Origin: Kamptonema sp. UHCC 0994
Lineage (GTDB): Bacteria; Cyanobacteriota; Cyanobacteriia; Cyanobacteriales; Microcoleaceae
Reading direction: 5' to 3'
Length of the DNA: 64,000 nucleotides
NCBI RefSeq assembly: GCF_029167235.1
Contig: NZ_JARFTR010000112.1
Coordinates: forward strand, 1-64,000
Positions 1-9,800 of this stretch are shown one piece after another. The translations under genes and the position numbers were made by a program. The notes below the pieces were generated by a model, which made no database searches, was not told the DNA's origin, and was given only the letters and a program-made list of their open reading frames with translations. How positions within the stretch are numbered: the stretch's first letter is position 1; every line of letters begins with the position of its first letter.

Positions 1-31
1 GGTAAAGATACCGCCTAGAAGGCGGCGTTAC
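1..31. repeat. REP-like GC-rich hairpin, copy 1 (cut by window edge)
   Basis: The right part of a palindromic element whose intact copies lie at 5762-5811, 16284-16333 and 55298-55347. The shared right arm ends in GGCGGCGTTAC. The flank that follows, ending in GCGTAAGTCCTGTT, also follows copy 4 almost unchanged, so the repeat unit extends beyond the hairpin. The left arm is outside the window. Confidence 0.6.
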
Positions 32-85
32 GGATAGTTTTGCGTAAGTCCTGTTTACAAAACATCACAGTTTTATTGAGAAAAG

Positions 86-592
86 TTAACTTTTGTCTCT
101 CTGGCTATGCTCCAAAATGCGGTTAATTAGGGCAGTTGTAGAACTGGGAACCTCCACTTTCACAAAAGAAATCTCACAGCCGATCGCTTGTGCGGCCGGG
201 CCTTCCGGCAAAGTTTCAATTAAATAGTCACCACCTTTAACATAAATATCGGGCTTTAGCCTCTCAATCAATTTAATAGCCGTAGTATCAGCAAAAATTA
301 CCACTGCGGTCACTGGTTTTAAGGCCGCCAGCACTTCTGCCCGCTGCATTTCCGGTACAATAGGACGAGATGGAAACCCAAGCTGTTGCGGCTTGATAGC
401 TTGCACGCTAGTATCGCTATTTAATCCCACAACCAGCGATCGCCCCAAAGCTTTCGCCGCCTGCAAATATCGGACATGACCCGCGTGGATCATATCAAAG
501 CAGCCATTAGTAAAGACCAAAGGTCGCCACAGCAGCGGGTCAGCCGCGATCGCCTCTTCAAGTTCCGTCAAAGTATAAAGACCTGAAATCAT
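86..592 (-). CDS. rfaE2: RfaE2-like D-glycero-beta-D-manno-heptose 1-phosphate adenylyltransferase
   Basis: A 168-residue cytidylyltransferase-fold protein matching the C-terminal nucleotidyltransferase half of HldE/RfaE. Residues 27-42 carry FTNGCFDMIHAGHVRY, where the HAGH form of the HxGH motif binds the nucleotide phosphates. VKGGDY, seen near residue 118, is also typical of the family. In known pathways the enzyme makes ADP-heptose from heptose 1-phosphate and ATP for lipopolysaccharide or other surface glycans. Only this half is encoded, so the kinase half (RfaE1) must be elsewhere. It diverges from the hpsJ-like and glycosyltransferase genes, which fits surface polysaccharide work. Family assignment is firm; the exact sugar is inferred. 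Confidence 0.85.
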   Translation of the reverse strand: MISGLYTLTELEEAIAADPLLWRPLVFTNGCFDMIHAGHVRYLQAAKALGRSLVVGLNSDTSVQAIKPQQLGFPSRPIVPEMQRAEVLAALKPVTAVVIFADTTAIKLIERLKPDIYVKGGDYLIETLPEGPAAQAIGCEISFVKVEVPSSTTALINRILEHSQRDKS

Positions 593-849
593 AGAATTTT
601 AGACATTAGATTTCCAATTCGGCCAACCCCAGACTTCCCGCATCCATTCTCTTGTCCAGCTCACTCTCCGTTACTATAAGACAGGGGATACTTTAGCCCC
701 TCATTCTCCAAACCGTCGGCGTAGGGGAGGGGGGTAGGGGGGAGAGGTCAGATTGCGTAAGTCTTATGTATCCTCAGAGAGGATGTAAGCCCGTAGCAAA
801 GATAATCTATTTTGGTGCAAAATAACCTAACTCATTAAGCACAATCTAA

Positions 850-1680
850 ATGAAAGCAACTAATAGTCGTCAATTTTCCTCAATGGCCGCTCGGACTTTA
901 AAAGTAGTGGGTATTATATTGATTTTGTCCGCCGTCTTCGACTGTATCATCCTGTCGCTTCCCGGCGAATCCTCTGACTTTTTTACTAGAGGCTGGCAAA
1001 TGGCCTTAACAACTCAAGTAGTTGACCGAGGAATTTTGCCCATGACAGGTATCGCCCTTCTATTTACAGGCTTTTGGGTTGACAGCAATTCTGGAGTCGT
1101 CCAAGAACCGCGCAATATTGGCCTCGATCTCAGATTTTGGGCAATTTTGTTTTCCAGCTTAGTCGGGCTATTCTATCTGCTGGTAGTTCCCGTCCACCTT
1201 AATAATACTCGCCTAGAAGTCACCGAAAGTCTTGCTCAAATCGATCGCGAAGCCACCGCCGCCGAAAATCAACTTAATGCCCAACTTAGCAGCGATCAAT
1301 TCAAAACTCAGGTCGAACAACTCAAAAGCCAACGCCGCAGCCAAATCACTAGCGTACTTAGCGACGAACAAAAATTAAAGGAGGTACTCCAGAACCCACA
1401 AACCCCACCAGAGTTAAAAAAATTACTTCAAGAGGCCAAAAGTAACCCGAAAGCCCTGGAAACATTTCTCGACCAGCAAGCCCAATCCCTGCCAACTCAG
1501 GCTATTAAAGAGATTACCACCCGCAAACAGCAAAAAGAAAAAGAGATCAGAATGCGATCGCGCAATTCTAGCTTACAGACAGGAATCAGCAGTTTATTGT
1601 TAGCGATCGGCTACATTACTATTGGCTGGACTGGATTAAGAAGTATGGGGATTTTGCGAGCCGGTCGCCGCAAAGCTTAA
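850..1680 (+). CDS. HpsJ-like membrane protein (hormogonium polysaccharide family)
   Basis: A 276-residue protein with hydrophobic segments near residues 17-38, 61-77, 94-114 and 243-262. Between the third and fourth lies a long charged, Gln-rich, probably coiled-coil stretch (about 120-235). This layout, with the opening LKVVGIILILSAVFDCI, resembles the cyanobacterial HpsJ family tied to polysaccharide secretion during hormogonium gliding. The assignment rests on remembered family layout, not an alignment. The glycosyltransferase gene starts 82 bases downstream on the same strand, so the two may form one unit. Biochemical role is unknown. An unrelated membrane protein with a coiled-coil loop is the main alternative. 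Confidence 0.6.
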   Translation: MKATNSRQFSSMAARTLKVVGIILILSAVFDCIILSLPGESSDFFTRGWQMALTTQVVDRGILPMTGIALLFTGFWVDSNSGVVQEPRNIGLDLRFWAILFSSLVGLFYLLVVPVHLNNTRLEVTESLAQIDREATAAENQLNAQLSSDQFKTQVEQLKSQRRSQITSVLSDEQKLKEVLQNPQTPPELKKLLQEAKSNPKALETFLDQQAQSLPTQAIKEITTRKQQKEKEIRMRSRNSSLQTGISSLLLAIGYITIGWTGLRSMGILRAGRRKA

Positions 1681-1762
1681 AGTAACCTGGATGGCAGTAC
1701 GAAAATTAGGGCATCCTGAAATATCGTCACCAGCCTAGCATTGCCCTCAATGAAAGCTTGGA

Positions 1763-2647
1763 ATGTTCTCAATTTATATTCTGACTTACAACGAAGAAAT
1801 TGACATCGCCGCTTGCATTGAATCGGCGCTGCTATCCGACGACATCATTGTAATTGACTCTTTCAGCACCGATCGCACCATTGAAATAGTCCGCCGCTAT
1901 CCCGTGCAAATCGTGCAGCACGCCTTTGAAACTCACGGGAAGCAGCGGACTTGGATGCTAGAGGAAGTACCCACTAAAAACGAATGGGTTTACATTCTCG
2001 AAGCAGACGAACGAATGACCCCAGAACTTTTTAATGAATGTTCTGAAGCCATAAAAAATCAGAACTACATCGGTTATTATGTCGCAGAGCAGGTAATATT
2101 TATGGGGCGGTGGATTCGTCGCAGCACCCAATATCCTCGCCACCAAATGCGCCTATTTCGCAAAGATAAAGTCCGGTTTGGCGATTACGGTCACGCCGAA
2201 CGAGAAATTTGCGAAGGCCCCACTAGCTTTTTGAAAGAAACCTATCCGCACTATACCTGTAGCAAAGGTCTTTCCCGCTGGATTGAGAAACACAATCGCT
2301 ATTCTACTGACGAAGCCGCAGAAATTTTACGCCAATTAGAAGCGGGTAAGGTGAATTGGTGGGATTTGTTTTTTGGGGCCACTGAAGTAAACAGGCGTAG
2401 AGCTTTAAAAGACATCTCTTTGCGTTTGCCTTTAAGACCATTAGTACGCTTTTTCTATATGTATTTTTTGCTAGGTGGGTTTCTGGATGGCCAACCGGGA
2501 TTTGCTTGGTGTATGCTACAAGCTTTCTATGAATATCTAATATCAATTAAAGTTTGGGAAATGAGAAATATGCCTTTGCCGAAGTTGGATTCTACAGGTA
2601 AGCAGCTTTCTAGCGAAGAAACTAAATTAGAATTGCATAGGCAATAA
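1763..2647 (+). CDS. Family 2 glycosyltransferase, WaaE/KdtX-like
   Basis: A 294-residue GT2 enzyme. The nucleotide-sugar binding start is SIYILTYNEEIDIAACIESA (residues 3-22). DSFSTDRT follows near residue 33, and EADERM near residue 80 is the WaaE-type version of the metal-binding DxD region. The C-terminal third is hydrophobic (residues about 225-265), suggesting membrane association at the cytoplasmic face. WaaE-like enzymes add a glucose-type sugar to a lipopolysaccharide core or related glycan. Donor and acceptor cannot be read from sequence. It follows the HpsJ-like gene on the same strand, supporting a role in surface polysaccharide assembly. Confidence 0.8.
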   Translation: MFSIYILTYNEEIDIAACIESALLSDDIIVIDSFSTDRTIEIVRRYPVQIVQHAFETHGKQRTWMLEEVPTKNEWVYILEADERMTPELFNECSEAIKNQNYIGYYVAEQVIFMGRWIRRSTQYPRHQMRLFRKDKVRFGDYGHAEREICEGPTSFLKETYPHYTCSKGLSRWIEKHNRYSTDEAAEILRQLEAGKVNWWDLFFGATEVNRRRALKDISLRLPLRPLVRFFYMYFLLGGFLDGQPGFAWCMLQAFYEYLISIKVWEMRNMPLPKLDSTGKQLSSEETKLELHRQ

Positions 2648-2860
2648 CTGCGATCAAATCCATCGGCTTTTTAATCCATCAACAAATATTTTCTTTAGTA
2701 CCTAGCCTCCGTTTTATTAGGCGATCGCTCTTTTTTCCTTAGCGCGATCGCTATAATCCAAAAGTTTAAGGAGTTTTATCATAGTTTAAGAAAAGCTTAA
2801 ATCAACCGAGGGTTAGAATTCAGACTTCGCGGACTTCATCTGTTGATAAAAATCTGACTA

Positions 2861-3232
2861 TCACTCAATAATAACCAAATCTTTTGCAACAATTTCGCTC
2901 TTGTGAGTTAAGAGCTTACTACGATGCTTATCAAAGTAAACCACCTCATAATCAGGGGCTAGTTCTTCCCTAAGCTGTAGCCACAAACTAACTCCCTCCT
3001 GCTCAAAATCCTCCTTAGCTTCCCTACTAGAAAATCCAACAGAGTTAGCAGGATCGGCCATATTTAAAGTAGCGTCATAGACATTCGCCCAAGCATCTAG
3101 CCGCTTAATCGTTTCCTGACTCAGAGGTAAAGTTTCTGGGTCAATGTTACCAACTTTACCCGGTACTTTCCACCACAGCGGATAGCATCCATAATCAGGC
3201 ATCAGTTTGATAGTTTCCGGCATATTTTTCAT
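2861..3232 (-). CDS. Unrecognised protein, candidate immunity protein for the toxin-like domain upstream
   Basis: A 123-residue acidic soluble protein with no signal peptide or membrane segment. I do not recognise a domain. It begins MKNMPETIKLMPDYGCYPLW, and a second ATG three codons later is an alternative start. The start lies 8 bases after the stop of the toxin-like reading frame on the same strand, the usual toxin-then-immunity order in polymorphic toxin loci. Many immunity proteins are small and acidic with a WW or similar aromatic patch near the N-terminus; here YPLWW is visible at residues 17-21. The immunity role is inferred from position and size only. Confidence 0.55.
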   Translation of the reverse strand: MKNMPETIKLMPDYGCYPLWWKVPGKVGNIDPETLPLSQETIKRLDAWANVYDATLNMADPANSVGFSSREAKEDFEQEGVSLWLQLREELAPDYEVVYFDKHRSKLLTHKSEIVAKDLVIIE

Positions 3233-3240
3233 TTATCAAA

Positions 3241-3519
3241 TTAAGGTCTATGGGCTGGATTAGCACCGACTATGTAGCCGTTGTCTCCAACTGTAACACT
3301 TATGTACTGGATGTTGCCATCAAAGAACACTTCATAAATAGTGCGAGGGGTAGGCGATCGCGTTTTTTGATACCCAATTATTTGCCCTTGAGTGACAGCG
3401 GCCATCACTGCATCTATAATTTGAGTAGCACCAATTCCACGTTCCATAAAATCTTCCTGATGGTTCTCCAAAATGTGTGCAAGACCCCGCCCACCTTCAC
3501 CGCCTTTTCCTTCTTCCAA
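3241..3519 (-). CDS. Orphan toxin-like C-terminal domain (barnase/EndoU/colicin E5-like RNase group), apparently 5'-truncated
   Basis: With a TTG start this is 92 residues. Visible blocks are GLAHILENHQEDF, PRTIYEVFFDGN and VTVGDNGYIVGANP. Together these resemble the C-terminal toxin domains of contact-dependent and other polymorphic toxins, in the loose PBECR nuclease group. The frame is open back to 3669 without ATG, GTG or TTG, and the upstream residues (for example AELQQAGIKHTPEKILRIAK and GKIVFLEEG) look like part of the same domain. That suggests a domain cut off from a larger toxin, not a gene starting at 3519. No good ribosome site precedes the TTG. The candidate immunity gene follows after 8 bases. 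Domain identity is from pattern memory and is moderately sure; activity is unknown. Confidence 0.5.
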   Translation of the reverse strand: MEEGKGGEGGRGLAHILENHQEDFMERGIGATQIIDAVMAAVTQGQIIGYQKTRSPTPRTIYEVFFDGNIQYISVTVGDNGYIVGANPAHRP

Positions 3520-3841
3520 AAATACTATTTTACCATCTTCTAGCTTAGCTATCCGCAGGATTTTCTCTGGTGTATGCTTAATTCCTGCCTGTTGTAGTTC
3601 AGCAATTAGAGCTGCTTTTTGAACTTCTATTGTAATTACTGATAAGTTTCTGTTGTTAATGCCGATTAACTATCCTTTCCGCAACCATGTGAGAACGCAT
3701 TATCAGGCTTAGCACAACTCCAATATATCGTTAGTATAAAAGTGGTTAACTTTTGTACCCCAGACCAACCAAAATTAGAAGGGGCAAACCAAGTCAGTTA
3801 AAATTGCTTGAAGTAATAGCTATCCAGGGTAATTAAACTTT

Positions 3842-5749
3842 ATGCACTTGAGCGAACTGACTCATCCGAATCAACTGCACGGTCTATCCATTAACCAATT
3901 GCAGCAGATCGCGCGGCAAATTCGAGAAAAACATTTAGAAACAGTCGCAACTAGCGGCGGACACCTCGGCCCCGGCTTAGGAGTCGTCGAACTAACGATC
4001 GCACTTTACCAGACCCTAGACCTCGATCGCGATAAAGTCCTCTGGGATGTCGGCCACCAAGCCTACCCTCACAAATTGCTAACCGGTCGCTACGATCGCT
4101 TTCACACTCTACGCCAAAAAGACGGCGTAGCTGGCTACCTCAAACGCTGCGAAAGCAAATTTGACCATTTTGGTGCCGGTCACGCTTCCACCAGCATCTC
4201 CGCCGGTTTAGGTATGGCCCTAGCGCGGGACATGAAAGGTGAAAACTTTAAGGTTGTAGCCGTAATCGGTGACGGCGCATTAACTGGCGGTATGGCCCTA
4301 GAAGCCATCAACCACGCCGGTCACTTACCGAAAACTAACTTATTAGTCGTCCTCAACGACAATGAAATGTCAATTTCGCCCAATGTCGGCGCAATTCCCC
4401 GCTATCTCAACAAAATGCGCCTCAGTGCTCCAGTCCAGTTTCTCAAGGATAATCTAGAGGAACAATTCAAGCACATTCCCTTTGTCGGTGAAACTTTCAC
4501 CCCAGAAATGGAACGGCTAAAAGAAGGAATGAAACGGTTAGCAGTACCGAAAGTTGGCGCTGTGATTGAAGAATTGGGCTTTACTTATATGGGGCCAGTA
4601 GACGGCCACAATTTGGAAGAATTGATTACTACTTTCAAACAAGCACATACAATACAAGGGCCCGTATTGGTTCATGTAGTGACAGTGAAGGGAAAAGGAT
4701 ATGCGATCGCAGAAAAAGACCAAGTAGGCTATCACGCCCAATCTCCCTTTAACTTAGCTACTGGCAAAGCCATACCCTCCAGTAAACCCAAGCCTCCCGC
4801 TTACTCAAAAGTCTTTGCCCACGCCCTAATCAAACTAGCAGAAGATAACCCTAAAATTGTCGCTATTACTGCGGCAATGGCAACAGGAACAGGTCTAGAT
4901 AAACTTCAGGAAAAACTGCCTAAACAATACATCGACGTTGGCATTGCCGAACAACACGCCGTTACTTGTGCCGCTGGATTAGCCTGCGAAGGAATTAGAC
5001 CCGTTGTCGCCATTTATTCTACCTTTTTGCAAAGAGCCTATGACCAAATAGTTCACGATGTTTGCATCCAAAAGTTACCAGTTTTCTTCTGTTTAGATCG
5101 GGCAGGAATTGTCGGCGCAGACGGCCCCACTCATCAGGGAATGTACGATATTGCTTATCTGCGGTGTTTGCCAAATATCGTATTAATGGCACCAAAAGAC
5201 GAAGCCGAATTGCAGCGGATGATTGTTACTGGCATTAATCATACTTCCGGCCCGATTGCGATGCGTTATCCTCGCGGTAATGGTTACGGCGTACCCCTGA
5301 TGGAAGAAGGATGGGAAGAACTACCAATTGGTAAAGGTGAAATTTTGCGTCAAGGCGACGATGTACTCATACTCGGTTATGGATCTATGGTACAACCAGC
5401 GATGCAAACCGCTGAAATTTTGAGCGAACATGGCATTGAAGCAACAGTCGTGAATGCCCGTTTTGCTAAGCCTTTAGATGAAGAATTAATCTTACCTTTA
5501 GCTCAAAAAATTGGGCGGGTTGTTACCTTGGAAGAAGGCTGTATTATGGGCGGTTTTGGTTCAGCAGTGGCCGAATCTTTACTGGATAATAATATCCTAG
5601 TACCAGTAATGCGAATTGGCGTGCCTGATGTCTTGGTCGATCATGCAACTCCTGAGCAATCTTTTGCAGAATTAGGTCTGAATCCATCTCAAATTGCAGA
5701 GCGTGTGCGGGCAAGCTTCAGCTCAAAGTTATCAACAGTTAGCGTCTAG
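3842..5749 (+). CDS. dxs: 1-deoxy-D-xylulose-5-phosphate synthase
   Basis: At 635 residues this is full family length. The enzyme condenses pyruvate with glyceraldehyde 3-phosphate using thiamine diphosphate, the first step of the MEP isoprenoid pathway that supplies carotenoids, phytol and quinones. Residues about 115-125 include [16 protein letters not shown]. The thiamine-binding GDGALTGG lies near residue 142, and [12 protein letters not shown] follows near 177. The transketolase pyrimidine-binding domain (about 320-485) holds [11 protein letters not shown]. Start ATG 3842 gives the normal N-terminus. The gene diverges from the toxin-like frame and is followed by a REP hairpin. No partner pathway gene is adjacent. 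Confidence 0.97.
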   Translation: MHLSELTHPNQLHGLSINQLQQIARQIREKHLETVATSGGHLGPGLGVVELTIALYQTLDLDRDKVLWDVGHQAYPHKLLTGRYDRFHTLRQKDGVAGYLKRCESKFDHFGAGHASTSISAGLGMALARDMKGENFKVVAVIGDGALTGGMALEAINHAGHLPKTNLLVVLNDNEMSISPNVGAIPRYLNKMRLSAPVQFLKDNLEEQFKHIPFVGETFTPEMERLKEGMKRLAVPKVGAVIEELGFTYMGPVDGHNLEELITTFKQAHTIQGPVLVHVVTVKGKGYAIAEKDQVGYHAQSPFNLATGKAIPSSKPKPPAYSKVFAHALIKLAEDNPKIVAITAAMATGTGLDKLQEKLPKQYIDVGIAEQHAVTCAAGLACEGIRPVVAIYSTFLQRAYDQIVHDVCIQKLPVFFCLDRAGIVGADGPTHQGMYDIAYLRCLPNIVLMAPKDEAELQRMIVTGINHTSGPIAMRYPRGNGYGVPLMEEGWEELPIGKGEILRQGDDVLILGYGSMVQPAMQTAEILSEHGIEATVVNARFAKPLDEELILPLAQKIGRVVTLEEGCIMGGFGSAVAESLLDNNILVPVMRIGVPDVLVDHATPEQSFAELGLNPSQIAERVRASFSSKLSTVSV

Positions 5750-5761
5750 TTAGCTATAATT

Positions 5762-5811
5762 GTAACGCCGCCCTCTGGGCGGTCAAAGAACCGCCAAGAT
5801 GGCGGCGTTAC
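5762..5811. repeat. REP-like GC-rich hairpin, copy 2
   Basis: The arms GTAACGCCGCC...GGCGGT and ACCGCC...GGCGGCGTTAC pair with a six-base central loop, each arm also containing an internal short palindrome. It lies 12 bases after the dxs stop and could act as a transcription stop or RNA stabiliser. An ATG inside the right arm (5799) opens the next frame early but is rejected as a start. Confidence 0.8.
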
Positions 5812-5840
5812 GGCAATTTGAAAAAGAGAGAAAATCAACT

Positions 5841-6158
5841 ATGACTCAAGCAAAAACAACTCGGACTGTAAGGCGAGGTCGATTATTTCCTGAAATCCAG
5901 TGGTCTGAAGAAAAGAAAGCCCAGTGGCGAGCTGAAATAGAAGATATTTACCAGCGTTGCAAAATAGTGTTCGATCGCCTTCAACCGGAGTTGATTAAAA
6001 CACACTATAACTGGTATATGGCAGTTGAGCCTGATAGTGGTGATTATTTCATTGCCAACGATGATGAATTAGTGACAAAAATGGCAAAAGAGAAGCATTC
6101 CCATGCTAAAATTCACGTTTTTCGGATTAACGAGACAGGAGTTTGTGGCACAATATGA
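5841..6158 (+). CDS. Conserved hypothetical protein coupled to an aspartyl protease gene
   Basis: A 105-residue soluble protein. I chose ATG 5841 because the earlier in-frame ATG at 5799 lies inside the REP hairpin, and AGAGAGAAAA precedes 5841. Visible conserved-looking blocks are HYNWYMAVEPDSGDYFI (about residues 54-70) and FRINETGVCGTI at the C-terminus. I recall proteins of this type in cyanobacteria next to small retropepsin-like genes, but no function is known to me. Its TGA overlaps the next ATG (ATGA at 6155-6158), so the two products are probably made in linked amounts. Partner, inhibitor or substrate of the protease are all open possibilities. Confidence 0.7.
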   Translation: MTQAKTTRTVRRGRLFPEIQWSEEKKAQWRAEIEDIYQRCKIVFDRLQPELIKTHYNWYMAVEPDSGDYFIANDDELVTKMAKEKHSHAKIHVFRINETGVCGTI

Positions 6159-6523
6159 TAGAGGGAAGGTTTGGTCATGAGGATGAACTTTTTTTTGAAA
6201 TTGAGTTAATAACTCCTGATGACTTAGAGTTACCAGTTGATGCCATGCTAGATACAGGTTTTTCAGGCTGGTTAGCGATAGAAAATCAGGATTTAGAAGG
6301 CCTTGATTGGATTTACGTTAAGCAGGAAAGGATGCGTACAGCTAAGGGAGAATTCATTTTCGAGCTTTATGCAGGAAAGGTACGAATAGATGGACAAGAA
6401 TTTGATATTCCCGTCCATGTGCGTGATGGAGTCCCGGAAATTTTAATCGGTAGGCAATGGCTAAAAACTCGGCGTTTGATAGTTGATATGCCGTTAGGTA
6501 TATTAACATTAGGTGCAAATTGA
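6155..6523 (+). CDS. Small retropepsin-like (clan AA) aspartyl protease
   Basis: A 122-residue single-domain protein. The catalytic triplet of the aspartyl protease fold is seen in MLDTGFSGWLAI (Asp-Thr-Gly at residues about 32-34), inside a beta-rich sequence. The later block PEILIGRQWLKTRRLIVD matches the second conserved hydrophobic-Gly region of retroviral-type proteases. Such single-lobe enzymes work as dimers. The start overlaps the upstream stop by four bases, showing translational coupling; a TTG four codons earlier is a weaker choice. No signal peptide is visible, so it should be cytoplasmic. The substrate is unknown. Fold assignment is fairly firm, activity unproven. Confidence 0.75.
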   Translation: MIEGRFGHEDELFFEIELITPDDLELPVDAMLDTGFSGWLAIENQDLEGLDWIYVKQERMRTAKGEFIFELYAGKVRIDGQEFDIPVHVRDGVPEILIGRQWLKTRRLIVDMPLGILTLGAN

Positions 6524-6603
6524 AGTGGGAGCGAACTAAAGTTTTTTTTCAAATATATAAGTGTAGAACTTACGCACAGAATAACTAAAAAATCACCCTT
6601 TAA

Positions 6604-6773
6604 TACCAAATCCGACTTTACTACCCCCTCTATTGTCATTGCGAGCCAAGCGAAGCGCAGTTGCGAGGGTACGAAGCAAGCCCGAAGCAATCGCAGAGAC
6701 TAGGCGATTGCTTCGCTTCGCTCGCAATGACGGATTATTGCTAATAAAGGGGATGACTAACCCTGATTTGGTA
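6604..6773. repeat. Nested inverted element with CATTGCGAG arms (MITE-like), copy 1
   Basis: The gap from 6524 to 6886 contains no convincing gene. Outer arms TACCAAATC (6604-6612) and GATTTGGTA (6765-6773) enclose inner arms GTCATTGCGAGC and GCTCGCAATGAC (about 6635-6731), and inside these are GAAGCGCAG / GATTGCTTCGCTTCG segments. Related copies lie at 42426-42550 and 53220-53290. Small reading frames across it on the minus strand are translations of the repeat. No transposase is linked. A non-autonomous mobile element or repeat hairpin is the best reading. Confidence 0.65.
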
Positions 6774-6886
6774 TAAGATTGCTTGAATGCGTAGGTGTAA
6801 GCAGTCAAAGGTATCAAAATGACAGCCAACGCCAATGACAGAAATAGTAGTGAGTGCGTAAGTCCTAAATAGTTTGCAGACAGACT

Positions 6887-9800
6887 CTAGATCATGGCAA
6901 AATTTGTGGCATTAATTAAATTTGCCGAAATTCCGTTCACAGAGGCAAGCAATTCATTGGTACTCGCCAGCCGAATTAAGGCAGCATTATTGCCCTGAGT
7001 AATACTCAGATCGAAGAAACTTAAACCATTACTTAATCCCATCAAATCTTGACCTGTTTGAAAGTCCAAAATAATATCGCTTCCTTCTCCAATAACTAAA
7101 GCGAAGATATCCTTTCCGCTACCTCCCAACAGAGAATCATTGCCCTCATCGCCTTTCAGCAAGTCATCATTAGCACCACCAATCAGGTAATCATCATCTT
7201 TACCGCCGTAAAGAGTATCATTACCAACATAGCCATTGAGTGTATCTTGACCTTCATTACCATAAAGTAAGTCATCGCCCAAACCGCCGCAGATTTGGTC
7301 TTGCCCACCCGCAGTACCGACGGCAAGGGGACTGCCTGTATCCCCGTAGATGGTATCATTTCCGTCGCCGCTGCAAAGAGTGTCATTTCCTTCATCACCG
7401 AAAAGTAAATCGTCGCCTAAATCCCCTACGGCGATGTCATTGCCTTTGCCGCCCTGTACTGTATCATTTCCATCACCGCCAGAAAGAGTATCTTCGCCTT
7501 CCTCTCCGTTGAGGTAGTCATTGCCAGTACCGCCAAAAAGTAAATCTTGGCCTGTTAAATCGGGATTTGAAGGGTCAAGAGTACCGCCATAAATGGTGTC
7601 GTTACCTTCATTGCCAAGTAGGGTATCGTTTCCTTTGTCGCCAAAAATCAGGTCGTCATCTTTGCCGCCGATCGCGATATCGTTATCTTTACCTGCGAAG
7701 ATAGCATCGTTGCCTGCGTTGCCGTTGAGGTAGTCATTGCCTTCATTTCCAAACAGCAAATCGGGGTCTACGTCGGGGCCAATGGGGACAATGTTAGGAA
7801 ATCCACCGTAAATATTGTCGTTTCCTGCTTGACCAATGAGGCGATCGCTACCATCTAATCCATTAATGCTGTTATTGGCATTATCGCCGATGATGTTGTC
7901 GTTGCGATCGCTACCATTTAGTATATTCTCGACTGCATTTGGGCCGGGAATATCACTTAAGCTAGGGAAGGTTATCTGTTTGCAAATGCAATCAGGATCT
8001 TGAGGTTCTGGAGTTGGAGTTGGAGTTGGAGTATTTGTTGGAGTTGGAGTTGGAGTATTTGTTGGAGTTGGAGTTGGAGTATTTGTTGGAGTTGGAGTTG
8101 GAGTGTTTGTTGGAGTTGGAGTTGGAGTATTTGTCGGAGTTGGTGTTGGTGTCGGATTCGGGGTTGGAGTTGGAGTTGGAGTCGGATTCGGGGTTGGAGT
8201 TGGTGTTGGTGTTGGAGTCGGATTCGGGGTTGGAGTTGGTGTTGGTGTCGGATTCGGATTCGGGGTTGGAGTTGGTGTTGGTGTCGGATTCGGATTCGGG
8301 GTTGGAGTTGGTGTTGGTGTCTGCAAGTCGTCATTTGCGATCGCGCCAATGCCCGTCGCTTTTGCTATAGTCGCATTAGTAGGAGTGCTGAGATTAACAT
8401 TAAATGTTTCGTCAGCTTCAAACTTAGCATCGCCATTGACAGCAATAGTAATGGTTTTTGTGGTTTCTCCTGCGGCAAAAGTGACGCTTCCTGTGGCCGC
8501 TGTATAATCGCTGTCACCAATAGTAGCAGTGCCGTCAGACGTAGCGTAATTAACGCTGACTGCTTGGGAACTAGCATTATTTAAGCTAACAGTAAATACA
8601 GCATTTGTAGTGCCGCTGTTGCCTTCTGTAACCGTGAGATCGTTAATGCTGATACTAGGTTGAGTAGATAGAGTATCATCATTAGTAATAGTCCCAAGGC
8701 CAATCGCTTTGCTAATAGTCGCATTCGTAGGAGTGCTGAGATTGACATTAAATGTTTCGTCAGCTTCAAACTTAGTATCGCCATTGACAGCAACATTAAT
8801 GGTTTTTGTGGTTTCTCCTGCGGCAAAAGTAACGCTTCCTGTGGCTGCTGTATAATCGCTATCAGCAGTGCTAGCAGTACCGTCTGATGTGGCGTAATTA
8901 ACAGTAACAGGTAAATTAGAAGCTGCTGAAAGAGTTGCAGTAAAAGCGGCATTAACAGTACCAGAATTTCCCTCAGTGACAACTACATCATTGATAGAAA
9001 TACTGGGAGTATCATCATTTGTGATAGTAGCTGTTGCGGTACTTGTGGTGACTGTAGAACTTTCCGGCGCTGCGGTCAAATTCGGGTTAGATAAAGTGGC
9101 AGTAATTGTCTCATCAGCTTCACCTAATGTTTCTCCCAAAACATCGAGAGTAATGGTTTTACTTGTCTCGCCGGCAGCAAAGGCGATCGTTCCTGTTGCC
9201 GTAGTAGCGGGGTTTGCATTGATGTTATTGTAGTCTGCGCCGTTAGTAGCCGTGCCTGCGATCGCATAATCTACCGTACTCGCTACCCCAATACCGCCGC
9301 TGCGGGTGACAGTGTAGGTGACAGTTTGAGTGCCAGAATTGCCTTCAGTTAGAGAACCTGTAGCGGGATTTGTCAGCGCGATCGCATAGGAAATCGGGTC
9401 ATTCGCAGAAATCGTAACTGTAGCATTGCTATTAGTGGTATCTATCGTGTAATTGCCAGTACCTAAATTCAGTCGCAGCGTCTCTCCAATCTCAGGAATA
9501 GTATCGTCAACCGGGGTGAGAGTAACATCAACAAAAGCTTGTCCGTTGGGAATAGTAACAGGAAAATTACTGCTAAGATTGTAGTCAGCAGCAACAGCGG
9601 TGCTACTGCCATCAATAGCGAGATTAACTGTTAAAATACCTACGGTGCTATCACTGCGGCTAATGCGAAAAGTACCTGGGCTTCCACCTTCAATAGCTGT
9701 AGCGGTTGGGGCTGTAATGCTGACGGTTTGCTGTAGTTCAAAAGCACCAATATCAGCAGCACTGCCAGAAGGTCGAGTTAAGCTACGTTGATCGGTAGCA

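Noticed and set aside
3250-3543. 97-codon plus-strand frame over the toxin-like domain
   Set aside because: Antisense shadow; the minus-strand frame has the domain-like conserved blocks and a linked downstream gene.
5799-5840. Earlier ATG for the protease partner gene
   Set aside because: It lies within the right arm of REP copy 2, so the extra residues come from the repeat.
6593-6835. 80-codon minus-strand frame
   Set aside because: It reads the CATTGCGAG element (RAKRSNR, RLARNDN) and has no support as a gene.
7972-8584. Open frames on both strands over the Pro/Thr linker (for example 8000-8584 plus)
   Set aside because: They translate hexamer repeats as Trp-Ser, Gly-Val or Gln-His runs; only the minus-strand frame belongs to a complete domain protein.
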